64,000 nucleotides of DNA from Acidobacteriaceae bacterium (GTDB lineage Bacteria > Acidobacteriota > Terriglobia > Terriglobales > Acidobacteriaceae), in NCBI GenBank assembly GCA_030037545.1, contig JASHRF010000117.1, positions 1 to 64,000 of the forward strand, written 5' to 3'. The position numbers and the translations under genes are program-made. Every line of letters starts with the position of its first letter. The first letter of the stretch is position 1. Of this stretch, positions 21,023-28,819 are shown in pieces. Below the pieces are notes generated by a model. That model was not told where the DNA came from. It saw nothing but the letters and a program-made list of their open reading frames with translations, and ran no database searches.

Positions 21023-22844
21023 TGGCGGTTCCTCTCCTATCGGAAGCGGCTGCCCATCCATGCCCACTGGCGCGATCGTTCCGCGCGCTGGATTGGAGCG
21101 CCACACCGGCCGCTGCCGGTTGCTGCATCGGATAGGGTATAACCCGCGCCGGGATTTCGTCCGGCTCAACCAGCCAGACTGTTCGGTTGCGGTAATATTC
21201 GATCAACTTTAGGTTGTCGGCGGCATCCATGTCGCGCGCCCAGAGCACCTTGGCGTCGGGGAAATCCGCCGGGTTGTAAACCCACTCGTCGAATGGATAG
21301 TGGTCGGCGGAATAGCGGACGATGGCCAGTTGCTCGCCGGGAAGTTGCTGGAGCTGATGTTCGACGCGGGCGCGCTCGACGCCGTAATGCTCGGGCCCGA
21401 ACCAGACGAAATTCCAGTCGCTGGGCGGCCACTTGGGCGGCGCCAGATGGAGCGGCTGCGCGAACAGGCGCAGGCCGGCGAGAGCGACGCACGAAAAGAC
21501 GGTCAGGCGCACCAGCGCCAGCCCCACCGGCTTGCCTTCCGGCTTCCACAAGCGCAGGTGGCGCATGGCCTGCAATCCGATGGCGTAAAACGCGGCGGCA
21601 AAGGGCGCCACGTAATGCGGGAGCACGAAGATTTCGATTACCGTGCCGGCCATGAGCACCAGGACGCACGCCACCAGGAAGCGAATGCGCCGGTCGAGCA
21701 AAACGCGGCGCAACATGAGGAGCGGGATGAGGAAAGTGAACCCGGCGTAAAAAAGCAAAATGAGGCCGGCTTTTTCCAGCGTGTAAGGCACGAAGCCGGA
21801 GCGAGTGTGAATGTCTTTGTAGAAGTCGTACTCACCCATGTGATAGAAGGCGCGCATGACGACATAACGGTAATGAGGCTCGGGGCGCGGCCCCTGCCAC
21901 ACGAAATAGGGAGCAATCCCGTACTGAGCCCGATCCACGGTGTAGGGAAGCGTGGTGACTTTCCCAAAAGCCTTGAGGTCGTAGTAGCCGAGCCACGCGC
22001 AAGTGGCGGCGATGAGCGCCAGAGGAAGAACGGCGTAGCGCGTGAGCGCCAGCATGGGCAGCCGGTTTGTCCCTTTAAAAATCCAGCGCGCGAGCACCAC
22101 GGCTACGGGGATGCAAAGCAGAAGGCCCTCGTAGGGACGCGTGAGAGCCAGGATCGAGATGCCAATGCCCATCAGCATTGCGCAGCCAAGGCGCGGCGTT
22201 TTCATCAGGCGAGGCAGCGCGCCGAGAATGAGCGCTCCGCCCAGCGCGGTCAGGGAGCCGGCGGCGTGATAGGTGTTGGTCCAGTAGCTGAACACCCCCA
22301 GGCGCAGCACCGCAATGAAGCCGCCTAGCAGCGCCCAGTTGACCGGCAGCCAGACCTGCAGCATCCAGGTGAGCGCGGCGCACATGAGCGCGCTGGAAAT
22401 GAGGATGGCGAACCACGGACTGCCAAACAAGACTTGTCCCGCAGCGAGCAGAAGCCCCTGGCCGGGAAAGTACATGGACTGGTAGGTGGGGATCATGGTT
22501 TCGTGGATGGTCTCGAAGTGCGTCCATTCGGCGGGGGTGGGATTGGTGAGTCGGCCATGGGCAAAAGTGTCGCTGGCCAGCAGGAAGCTGAAGTCGTCGG
22601 GCACGAAGGGCAGGGGAACCGCAAAGAGTGGGAGCAAGGCGAGGCGGAGCATCAGGACGCTGAGGCCGACACTGAGGACGGCCATACCGCGGTGCCGGGC
22701 CAGGCGCGCGAACTGCCGCTCCACGCGCGAGAAAAAGCGCGCGCCCATGGCCGGCCACGCGAACGAAGCCGCCGCCACGATGGCCGCGGTTCCACACTCA
22801 ATGATCAGCAGCGAGGCGTTAGCGTGGTGGTCGGGCTGGAGCAT
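21003..22844 (-). CDS. Large polytopic membrane protein B (tandem paralogue pair)
   Basis: This 613-residue protein closely matches the downstream gene along its whole length: FVPDDFSFLLASDTFAHGRL, YQSMYFPGQGLLLAAGQ, LGYYDLKAFGKVTTLPYT and a C-terminal VWLVEPDEIPARVIPYPMQQ block. It has a 36-residue C-terminal extension that is read where the neighbour's start region lies. GT-C-like topology is suggested by the acidic pair in the first loop. No strong ribosome site is seen before the ATG at 22842-22844. A 430-bp gap with repeats separates it from the pilin genes, and it is the first gene of the minus-strand glycan block. Confidence 0.72.
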   Translation of the reverse strand: MLQPDHHANASLLIIECGTAAIVAAASFAWPAMGARFFSRVERQFARLARHRGMAVLSVGLSVLMLRLALLPLFAVPLPFVPDDFSFLLASDTFAHGRLTNPTPAEWTHFETIHETMIPTYQSMYFPGQGLLLAAGQVLFGSPWFAILISSALMCAALTWMLQVWLPVNWALLGGFIAVLRLGVFSYWTNTYHAAGSLTALGGALILGALPRLMKTPRLGCAMLMGIGISILALTRPYEGLLLCIPVAVVLARWIFKGTNRLPMLALTRYAVLPLALIAATCAWLGYYDLKAFGKVTTLPYTVDRAQYGIAPYFVWQGPRPEPHYRYVVMRAFYHMGEYDFYKDIHTRSGFVPYTLEKAGLILLFYAGFTFLIPLLMLRRVLLDRRIRFLVACVLVLMAGTVIEIFVLPHYVAPFAAAFYAIGLQAMRHLRLWKPEGKPVGLALVRLTVFSCVALAGLRLFAQPLHLAPPKWPPSDWNFVWFGPEHYGVERARVEHQLQQLPGEQLAIVRYSADHYPFDEWVYNPADFPDAKVLWARDMDAADNLKLIEYYRNRTVWLVEPDEIPARVIPYPMQQPAAAGVALQSSARNDRASGHGWAAASDRRGTANADDGH

Positions 22845-23120
22845 CGGGGTTCAAATCCAGGTTCGGCAGATAAGCGTGATTACGGAGAAGTTTACGGCAA
22901 AACCTACCATCCCGATGCGGGGCTTTGGACCTTAGAACCTGTACGGTCAACCCTGCGCGTCCGGCGCGTGTAGACGGCGTGGAAATTGATCTCGAATCCG
23001 GAGAAGAAACTGAGAGGGATGGTAGACCTTGTGCGAGGGGTTCGTGATGCCGGGTGTTCACGGGGGACAGCTCGATATTGCGGCGCCATGGAAGGCGCTG
23101 CGAAAAGGCACACTGAGGCT

Positions 23121-23246
23121 AGAAGCTGTTTCATAACCCTGTTTTGAAAGGGCACGGCTTCAGCCGTGCCAATAAGTTTCCCAAAAACGTGGGGCTTTAG
23201 CCCCTGAGGGACGATGACAGACAGGTTGAAACTACTTCCAGCTTCT
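23121..23246. repeat. MITE/REP-like hairpin element, variant copy
   Basis: Terminal AGAAGCTG (23121-23128) is inverted as CAGCTTCT (23239-23246), with TTTCA/TGAAA also inverted near each end. Inside are two perfect hairpins: GGCACGGCTTCAGCCGTGCC at 23151-23170 and GGGGCTTTAGCCCC at 23191-23204, followed by TGAGGG. The internal layout matches the elements at 33127 and 57515. The rest of the 22845-23275 gap holds no gene I can support. Confidence 0.7.
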
Positions 23247-23275
23247 TGATCTAAGCTTCTTGCCGGGGCAGAAAA

Positions 23276-23461
23276 CTATGCCAAAGAAGTGCTGATGTTG
23301 GCGAACATGGTGGAGATCGTTTGGGCTAAGGACCCCAGCAGGCTTATGGCCGCCGTGGCAATCATTCCCGCGAGCAGACCATACTCCACCAGATCCTGGC
23401 CTTCTTGACCGGCCAGCAGGCTCTGAACCGACACATACAGCCTTGTGAGAGCGCTATTCAT
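23276..23461 (-). CDS. flp: Flp/Fap-type pilin, third copy
   Basis: This 61-residue prepilin has a 21-residue leader ending in EG, then QDLVEY and a single hydrophobic helix. This is the Flp consensus, cleaved by the CpaA-type peptidase between Gly and the next residue, with Glu at +5 and Tyr at +6. It is the most divergent of three tandem copies (GLLAGMIATAAISLLGS). GGAG lies seven bases before the ATG at 23459-23461. The product should be a subunit of the thin Tad pilus or a minor variant. Confidence 0.88.
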   Translation of the reverse strand: MNSALTRLYVSVQSLLAGQEGQDLVEYGLLAGMIATAAISLLGSLAQTISTMFANISTSLA

Positions 23462-23532
23462 CTTTTCTCTCCAGCCCGCCCACCTAACCGTCAAACGAAC
23501 TGAAGGCTTCCGAGTGGGTTGCGCTCATGCAA

Positions 23533-23718
23533 CTAAGCGAGCGTGGTGCTGATGTTGCTGAAGATGGTGGTAATGGCGGTTGCCACCTGGCCCACAGCGG
23601 CAATGCACGCCAAAGCAATCAGGCTAACCAGCAGAGCATACTCCACCAGATCCTGTCCTTCTTCTCCGGCCAACAGGTTCTGAAACGATTCGTTCAGTTT
23701 GAAAGCGATTGCGTTCAT
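23533..23718 (-). CDS. flp: Flp/Fap-type pilin, second copy
   Basis: This 61-residue prepilin has leader MNAIAFKLNESFQNLLAGEEG, then QDLVEYALLVSLIALACIAAV and the ending FSNISTTLA shared with the first copy. The E+5/Y+6 pair after the predicted cleavage is intact. GGAGGAG sits just upstream of the ATG at 23716-23718, so the longer frame from 23748 is not needed. It lies 71 bp upstream of the third copy and 190 bp downstream of the first. Confidence 0.9.
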   Translation of the reverse strand: MNAIAFKLNESFQNLLAGEEGQDLVEYALLVSLIALACIAAVGQVATAITTIFSNISTTLA

Positions 23719-23908
23719 CTTTGCTCCTCCGGTCGGCATACTTGCCAAGCAGAAAAAGGGAGATGGGGTAAACGGAGAAGTCGTTCGGGCGATTCGTGTC
23801 TGCCCTCTTCTCTCGGTAAGGGTTGATCCTGGCGGGGAGATGCGGACGATTTAGGGGCTCTGGACATCTCCCGCCAGGGAGCTGAGGTCCTGGGTGCGTT
23901 TCCAGGAA

Positions 23909-24094
23909 CTACGCGAGCGTGGTGCTGATGTTGGAGAAGATGGTGGTGACGGCGTTGGTAACCTTGTTCACGGCGGCGATGGCTGCCAGAGCGATCAGGC
24001 TGACCAGCAGGGCGTACTCAACCAGGTCCTGACCTTCCTCGCGGTTCATCAGGTCCTGGAACTTCACATACATCTTCAGAAGCATGGTATTCAT
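23909..24094 (-). CDS. flp: Flp/Fap-type pilin, first copy behind a sigma-54-type promoter
   Basis: This 61-residue prepilin has a leader ending in REEG, then QDLVEYALLVSLIALAAIAAV. GGGAG precedes the ATG at 24092-24094. It is the promoter-proximal copy of three, with a near-consensus -24/-12 element about 60 bp upstream. Likely the major pilin of the Tad pilus whose assembly genes lie at 28.8-43.1 kb. Confidence 0.92.
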   Translation of the reverse strand: MNTMLLKMYVKFQDLMNREEGQDLVEYALLVSLIALAAIAAVNKVTNAVTTIFSNISTTLA

Positions 24095-24151
24095 TTTTCT
24101 CTCCCGTTGGTTTTTGGATTTCCCAGCCTCAGCCGGGGACGCCGTAGATCC

Positions 24152-24167
24152 TGCACCCAGCGTGCCA
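24152..24167 (-). promoter_or_regulatory. Sigma-54 (-24/-12) promoter for the flp pilins
   Basis: On the minus strand the sequence is TGGCACGCTGGGTGCA. The -24 box TGGCACG is perfect and the -12 box GTGC matches TTGC in three of four bases, with the correct 10-bp GG-to-GC separation. Transcription would start near 24140 and read the pilin at 23909-24094 first. The activator could be the sigma-54-dependent regulator encoded at 43777-45225. Confidence 0.72.
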
Positions 24168-24370
24168 ATGGTCAGGTCAGTGAGCGATCGTTTTTTATCA
24201 ATGGCTTGCGAAACATCAGCTCCCGAATTGGGGGTAACGATCTGTATACGCCTGTTTACAGAGCCCGATCACTCGAACCGGATGTTTACATTCACTGCCC
24301 GGTAACACGGCGGATGCGGCCGCGCTGCGCAGGGCGTCACGCAGAGAAAATGGCGGGTAGAATAGGCCCC

Positions 24371-25564
24371 ATGGCACGCAGTCTGGAGCTTTCCGCGGCC
24401 AAGCCGGGCCGTGACCTGGCGGAGTTGTCGATTGCGGTGGTGGCGGGGCTTGGCTTGACGGCTGCGGCGCTGTTTTTGTGCGTCCTCCCGCTGTCCGGCC
24501 ACATTGCCGGCGGGCGGGATTTCGTTTCCTACTGGGCCACAGGCCGGCAGCTTGTCCATGGTGCGAATCCCTATGATCGGCAGGCTGTCTCGCAATTGGA
24601 ACACGCGGCCGGGCTGGATGCGGGTGCGGTTCTGATGATGCGCAATCCGCCCTGGACGCTTCCGCTGGCCTACCCGCTGGGTTTTGTGGGGCTTCGTGTC
24701 GCGGCGCTTCTGTGGTCGCTGCTGCTGGCCGGCTGCCTGGTAGCGTCGGTGCAGTCTGTGCGCCGGCTGCATGGATTGCCGCGCGATTCCGTCCGCTCTC
24801 ACGTCCACTGGCTGGGCTTGGGCTTTAGCCCGGCGCTCATCTGCCTCACCATGGGCCAGACGGCGCTGCTGGCGCTGTTAGGGCTGGCCTGGTTTCTGCG
24901 CCTGTACAAGGAACGGCCGTTTGCAGCCGGCGCGGCCCTGTGGCTGTGCGCGCTCAAGCCGCATCTGTTCTTGCCCTTTGGCGCAGCACTGGCCGCCTGG
25001 ATGGCATGTACGCGCGCCTGGAAGGTGCTGGGCGGCGCTGCCGCGGCGCTGGCAGCTTCCAGTGCGCTGGCATTGGTCATCGACCCTCACGCATGGGGGG
25101 ACTATGTGAGCATGATGCGCTCGCCGCTCGTGGAGAACGAGTTCATACCCTGCCTGCCGGCTGCGCTGCGGCACTGGCTATGGCCGCAGGCCATTGGGGC
25201 GCAGTATGTTCCCGCGGCTGTGGCCTGCATCTGGGCCCTCATCTATTTCTGGCCGCGGCGCGCGCACTGGGACTGGATTGCGAACGGCAGCCCGCTGATG
25301 CTGGTTTCGCTGCTGTGCGCACCTTACTGCTGGCTTTACGATCAATGTCTGGCCATTCCGGCAGTGCTTGATGCGGCCTACGCCACGCGCTCGCGGGTTC
25401 TGCTCATTGCGCTCTCGCTGATGATTCTGGTCGCCGATCTCGAGCTCTGCGGCGTCAGAGTAATTTCGCCGCTCTGGCTGTGGACTGCGCCGGCTTGGTT
25501 GGGATGGTACCTGGCGGCCGCGAGGTCGAGGGGCGAACGGAGGGACCCAGGGATCAGGAGCTGA
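24371..25564 (+). CDS. GT87 (DUF2029)-like membrane protein 1
   Basis: The 397-residue protein has about nine membrane helices. The first loop carries GGRDFVSYWATGRQLVHGANPYD, the hallmark D-x2-x-Y-W-A-x-G-x-L-x3-x-NPYD segment of GT87/DUF2029 polyprenyl-phosphate-sugar transferases, and later there is a LCALKPHLFLPFG motif. The next gene is a clear paralogue. I start at 24371 by alignment with it; an in-frame ATG at 24350 is possible. It is transcribed divergently from the pilins, with the sigma-54 element between them. A role in pilus or surface glycosylation is only an inference from location. Confidence 0.75.
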   Translation: MARSLELSAAKPGRDLAELSIAVVAGLGLTAAALFLCVLPLSGHIAGGRDFVSYWATGRQLVHGANPYDRQAVSQLEHAAGLDAGAVLMMRNPPWTLPLAYPLGFVGLRVAALLWSLLLAGCLVASVQSVRRLHGLPRDSVRSHVHWLGLGFSPALICLTMGQTALLALLGLAWFLRLYKERPFAAGAALWLCALKPHLFLPFGAALAAWMACTRAWKVLGGAAAALAASSALALVIDPHAWGDYVSMMRSPLVENEFIPCLPAALRHWLWPQAIGAQYVPAAVACIWALIYFWPRRAHWDWIANGSPLMLVSLLCAPYCWLYDQCLAIPAVLDAAYATRSRVLLIALSLMILVADLELCGVRVISPLWLWTAPAWLGWYLAAARSRGERRDPGIRS

Positions 25565-25775
25565 AAAACTGAAGGACTGAGGGGCTGTGGACTAAAGGAA
25601 CGGAGCGACTGGAATTGAGCAGTATGCTTTGGCTGAGGCTGTGGCAACGCGAGGAAGCAGCAGGTCCTTCGGCTGCGCAGGACGCAGAAAGCGCGTTTTT
25701 TCGAAAGCTGAGAGCTGAAGGCCGACAACTGAAAACTGACCTACAATGGCATGGACCAAAACAGAAGGATTGGCA

Positions 25776-26972
25776 ATGGTGAAGCATGAGCGCGATTTCA
25801 GCGTGTTTCTGATCGCGATCGCTTGCGCGCTGGCGATGCTGTTCACAGTTCTGTTCCTTGCGGCCATGCCCTTCAACCGCGCCGTAGTAGCCAAACGCGA
25901 TTTCATCACTTACTGGGCCACGGGCCGGCAGCTTGTGCGCCACGGCAATCCCTACGATGCCGCGGCCTTGGATGCCATGGAGCGGGACGCCGGTTTCCGG
26001 GGTGGAACCCCCTATTTCATGCGCAACGTTCCCTGGGCCTTGCCGCTGGCTCTGCCCCTGGGCTACTTCAGCGCGCAGGCGGCGGCGCTTCCGTGGTCAC
26101 TGCTGATGCTGGGTCTGCTGATCGCGTCGGTGCGCATGGTCTGGAGCATGGTGTGGCGGACGGCCAACGCAAGGGGGAGCCATTTGGACTGGCTCGGATA
26201 TTGTTTTCCGCCCGCGCTGTTCTGCGTGATTCTGGGGCAGACTTCGATCCTGCTCCTGTTCGGACTGGTTCTGTTTCTGCGCCTGCACAAAACGCATCCG
26301 TTCGCGGCCGGCGCAGCCCTGTGGCTGTGCTCGCTCAAACCGCACCTGTTCCTGCCCTTCGGGGTGGTGCTGCTGGCCTGGATTGCTGTCACGCGCAGCG
26401 ATCGCATTCTGGCCGGCGCACTTACCGCGATGGCGGCCGGCGCGGTGGTGACTTCCCTGATCGATCCCAGTGCGTGGGGAGATTATGCGCATTACATGCG
26501 TACTTCGGTGGTTACGCACGAATTTACTCCGTGTTTTGGGAATGTGTTGCGCGATGCCGTGAATCCCACGGCGGAGTGGCTGGCGTTCGTGCCCGCGGCG
26601 CTGGGCTGCATGTGGGCCCTGGCTTATTTCTGGCCGCGACGGCGCGCCTGGGACTGGATGGAAGAAGGCGGTCTGGTGATGCTGGTTTCACTCCTGGTGG
26701 CGCCCTTCGGTTGGATCTTCGATCAGGCGCTGGCCATTCCCGCCATCCTGGTAGGAGCGGCACAGACAACGTCGCGGGTCCTGCTTTCGGCGCTGGCGGC
26801 CATCTACCTGTTCATCGAATTCGAGGTGAATTACTTCGATCTTCACTCCAAGGCATATTTGTGGGTCGCGCCCGCGTGGGTGGTTTGGTGCTTGGCGGTG
26901 CGGGTCGTGGCGCGCGAGGCCGGCGCTGCGCAGACCGCTGGCGCACCTCGCGGCTTAAGTGACGGTTGGTAA
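25776..26972 (+). CDS. GT87 (DUF2029)-like membrane protein 2
   Basis: This 398-residue paralogue of the preceding gene shares KRDFITYWATGRQLVRHGNPYD, LCSLKPHLFLPFG and AWGDYAHYMRT...EFTPCFGN. GAAGGA lies six bases before the ATG at 25776, which I prefer to an in-frame ATG ten codons upstream. The next gene begins two bases after this stop, so the two are probably cotranslated. Predicted polyprenyl-phosphate-dependent glycosyltransferase; substrate unknown. Confidence 0.75.
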   Translation: MVKHERDFSVFLIAIACALAMLFTVLFLAAMPFNRAVVAKRDFITYWATGRQLVRHGNPYDAAALDAMERDAGFRGGTPYFMRNVPWALPLALPLGYFSAQAAALPWSLLMLGLLIASVRMVWSMVWRTANARGSHLDWLGYCFPPALFCVILGQTSILLLFGLVLFLRLHKTHPFAAGAALWLCSLKPHLFLPFGVVLLAWIAVTRSDRILAGALTAMAAGAVVTSLIDPSAWGDYAHYMRTSVVTHEFTPCFGNVLRDAVNPTAEWLAFVPAALGCMWALAYFWPRRRAWDWMEEGGLVMLVSLLVAPFGWIFDQALAIPAILVGAAQTTSRVLLSALAAIYLFIEFEVNYFDLHSKAYLWVAPAWVVWCLAVRVVAREAGAAQTAGAPRGLSDGW

Positions 26973-26974
26973 TT

Positions 26975-28333
26975 ATGAGCACGACAAAAGCGCGCAAGGG
27001 CGGCTTGTATCTGGTGCTGCTGGGCAGCGCAATGTTTCTTGTCCTGGGCACGGCTCTGGAGAGCATTTCTTCCGTTTCCATGATCGATTTCAAGGTGGTC
27101 TACTTCAGCACCCGTTGCCTTCTTCACCACTGTGACCCGTACAACGAAGGTCAGGTACTGCGCGTTTATAAGGCGGAGGGCGGCCGGCATCCGTCGGAAT
27201 CCCCTCGGGACCTCCAGGTCCTAACCCAGTTTATGTATCTGCCGACCGTGTTTTCCTTTACGATTCCTTTCGCGATTCTTCCGTTTGGACCGGCCCATAT
27301 TTTATGGATGATGCTCCTGGTTGGAAGCCTCATCTTTGCATCCTTTTTAATATGGAATCTGAGCGCGGACTATGCACCGATTTTGTCTGGCACCCTCATC
27401 TGCTTCTTCCTGGCCAGTAGCGAACTGCAGATGATCGACGCCAATGCTTCCGCAATCTCCATCAGCTTTTGCGTGGTGGCTATATGGTGTTTCTACAGAG
27501 AGAAATTTGCTGCGCTGGGGATCCTGTGCCTGGCCATCAGCCTCGCACTTAAGCCGCACGATACGGGCCTGGTCTGGCTCTTCCTTCTGTTGGCGGGAGG
27601 TGTGTATCGCCGGCGCGCACTCCAGACCCTGGGCGTGTTTGCCGCATTCAATTTGCCCGCTGTCCTGTGGGTCACACGAGCCTCGCCGCACTGGATAGAG
27701 GAACTGCGTTCCAATATGGCGGCCCTTGCCGTGCATGGAGGACTCAACGACCCAAGCCCCGCTTCATCCGGCGCCCACGGAATTGGCATGATGATTAACC
27801 TGCAAACAGTCCTGAGCTTCTTCCGGGACGATCCGCGTTTTTACAACCCGGCCGCTTATCTGATTTGTGGAGCACTGCTGCTGGTCTGGATGTTCGCGGT
27901 TCTCCGCTCGCGCATTACGCCCGCAAGAACCTGGCTGGCGCTGGCAACCATTGCGGCGCTTTCCTTGCTGCCCGTCTACCATCGGCAAGGCGATGCGACG
28001 CTCCTGCTGCTCGCGGTTCCTGCCTGCGCCATGCTTTGCGCCGAGGGCGGGGCCGTGGCGCGGCTCGCGATCCTGGTAACTGCCGCAGGATTTGTGCTGA
28101 CCGGAGACTTAACGTGGGCGCTGATCCTTGGACTGATCGCAAATCTGCATATGCCTTTGAGCCACCTGGCCGGAAAGATCGTCATCATTGTGCAGGTTTT
28201 TCCAGTTCCGCTCACTTTGCTGGCGATGGGTATTTTCTATCTGTGGATTTATGTGCGGCACGCGTTCATCCCGGCGCGGCCACAGGAGCGCGGCGCCGGT
28301 CGTGGTCAGACGGTCGTGCAGCAGGTTCGATGA
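26975..28333 (+). CDS. GT87 (DUF2029)-like membrane protein 3
   Basis: This 452-residue protein is more distant from the two genes before it. It keeps the loop pattern MIDFKVVYFSTRCLLHHCDPYN followed by a YLPTVF segment, and SLALKPHDTGLVWLF. About ten hydrophobic helices are visible. The ATG at 26975 is two bases after the upstream stop codon, favouring translational coupling. It is convergent with the DUF192 gene of the tad block. Confidence 0.7.
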   Translation: MSTTKARKGGLYLVLLGSAMFLVLGTALESISSVSMIDFKVVYFSTRCLLHHCDPYNEGQVLRVYKAEGGRHPSESPRDLQVLTQFMYLPTVFSFTIPFAILPFGPAHILWMMLLVGSLIFASFLIWNLSADYAPILSGTLICFFLASSELQMIDANASAISISFCVVAIWCFYREKFAALGILCLAISLALKPHDTGLVWLFLLLAGGVYRRRALQTLGVFAAFNLPAVLWVTRASPHWIEELRSNMAALAVHGGLNDPSPASSGAHGIGMMINLQTVLSFFRDDPRFYNPAAYLICGALLLVWMFAVLRSRITPARTWLALATIAALSLLPVYHRQGDATLLLLAVPACAMLCAEGGAVARLAILVTAAGFVLTGDLTWALILGLIANLHMPLSHLAGKIVIIVQVFPVPLTLLAMGIFYLWIYVRHAFIPARPQERGAGRGQTVVQQVR

Positions 28334-28358
28334 GCCGTGCCCATCGGTTTCTGTGATT

Positions 28359-28778
28359 TTATTCGCTGCTGAGCGAGGGCCCAATCTCAATTCTGTCTCC
28401 ACGTTCGGTGCGTGTGGCGCGAATGGCGCCGGCCGGAAGCTCCAGCACACTGTGCGCCGTCCAGCACGCCGAGACGCGCCAAGCCGGAACGTTGGAGCGC
28501 AGCTTCCGGATACAACGCTTGCGATCCAGATAAACGAGATCGATGGGGAAGCGCATGAAGAAGGTGTGCACCGATTCGCAGGGCACAATCCACAGTCCTT
28601 TGCCCGCGTCAAGGCTGGAACGGCCCAGCAGCCCTTTGCGGCGCTTACCGCCCGAGCCGGCGACCTCAAGATCGGTGGCGAGCAGCGTCTGCCGGGTGAG
28701 GTTGCGCACCTGAAGGTTCCCCGCCGGCTCCGAAGAGCCGGCCTGAAAAAACCTTCCGATTCGCGCCAAGTGTTTCAT
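28359..28778 (-). CDS. DUF192 family protein
   Basis: This 139-residue protein has the DUF192 core: an N-terminal strand VRNLTRQTLLATDLEVA, KGLLGRSSL, GLWIVPCESVHTFFMRFPIDLVYLD and a final VLELPAG. The family has no settled function. In many genomes such proteins are exported, but this one has no clear signal peptide. It lies 41 bp downstream of cpaC on the same strand, and a second DUF192 domain occurs in the fusion at 36396-37448, so a link with the tad system is likely. GGGAG is six bases before the ATG at 28776-28778. Confidence 0.85.
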   Translation of the reverse strand: MKHLARIGRFFQAGSSEPAGNLQVRNLTRQTLLATDLEVAGSGGKRRKGLLGRSSLDAGKGLWIVPCESVHTFFMRFPIDLVYLDRKRCIRKLRSNVPAWRVSACWTAHSVLELPAGAIRATRTERGDRIEIGPSLSSE

Positions 28779-28819
28779 CTGCTGCTCCCGCTCCGGCGAT
28801 TTTCCCTCCGTCCTCTGGC

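Noticed and set aside
22848-22875. TTCAAATCC motif resembling a tRNA T-loop upstream of the large membrane protein gene
   Set aside because: The flanking bases do not form a T-stem and no other tRNA arm is present.
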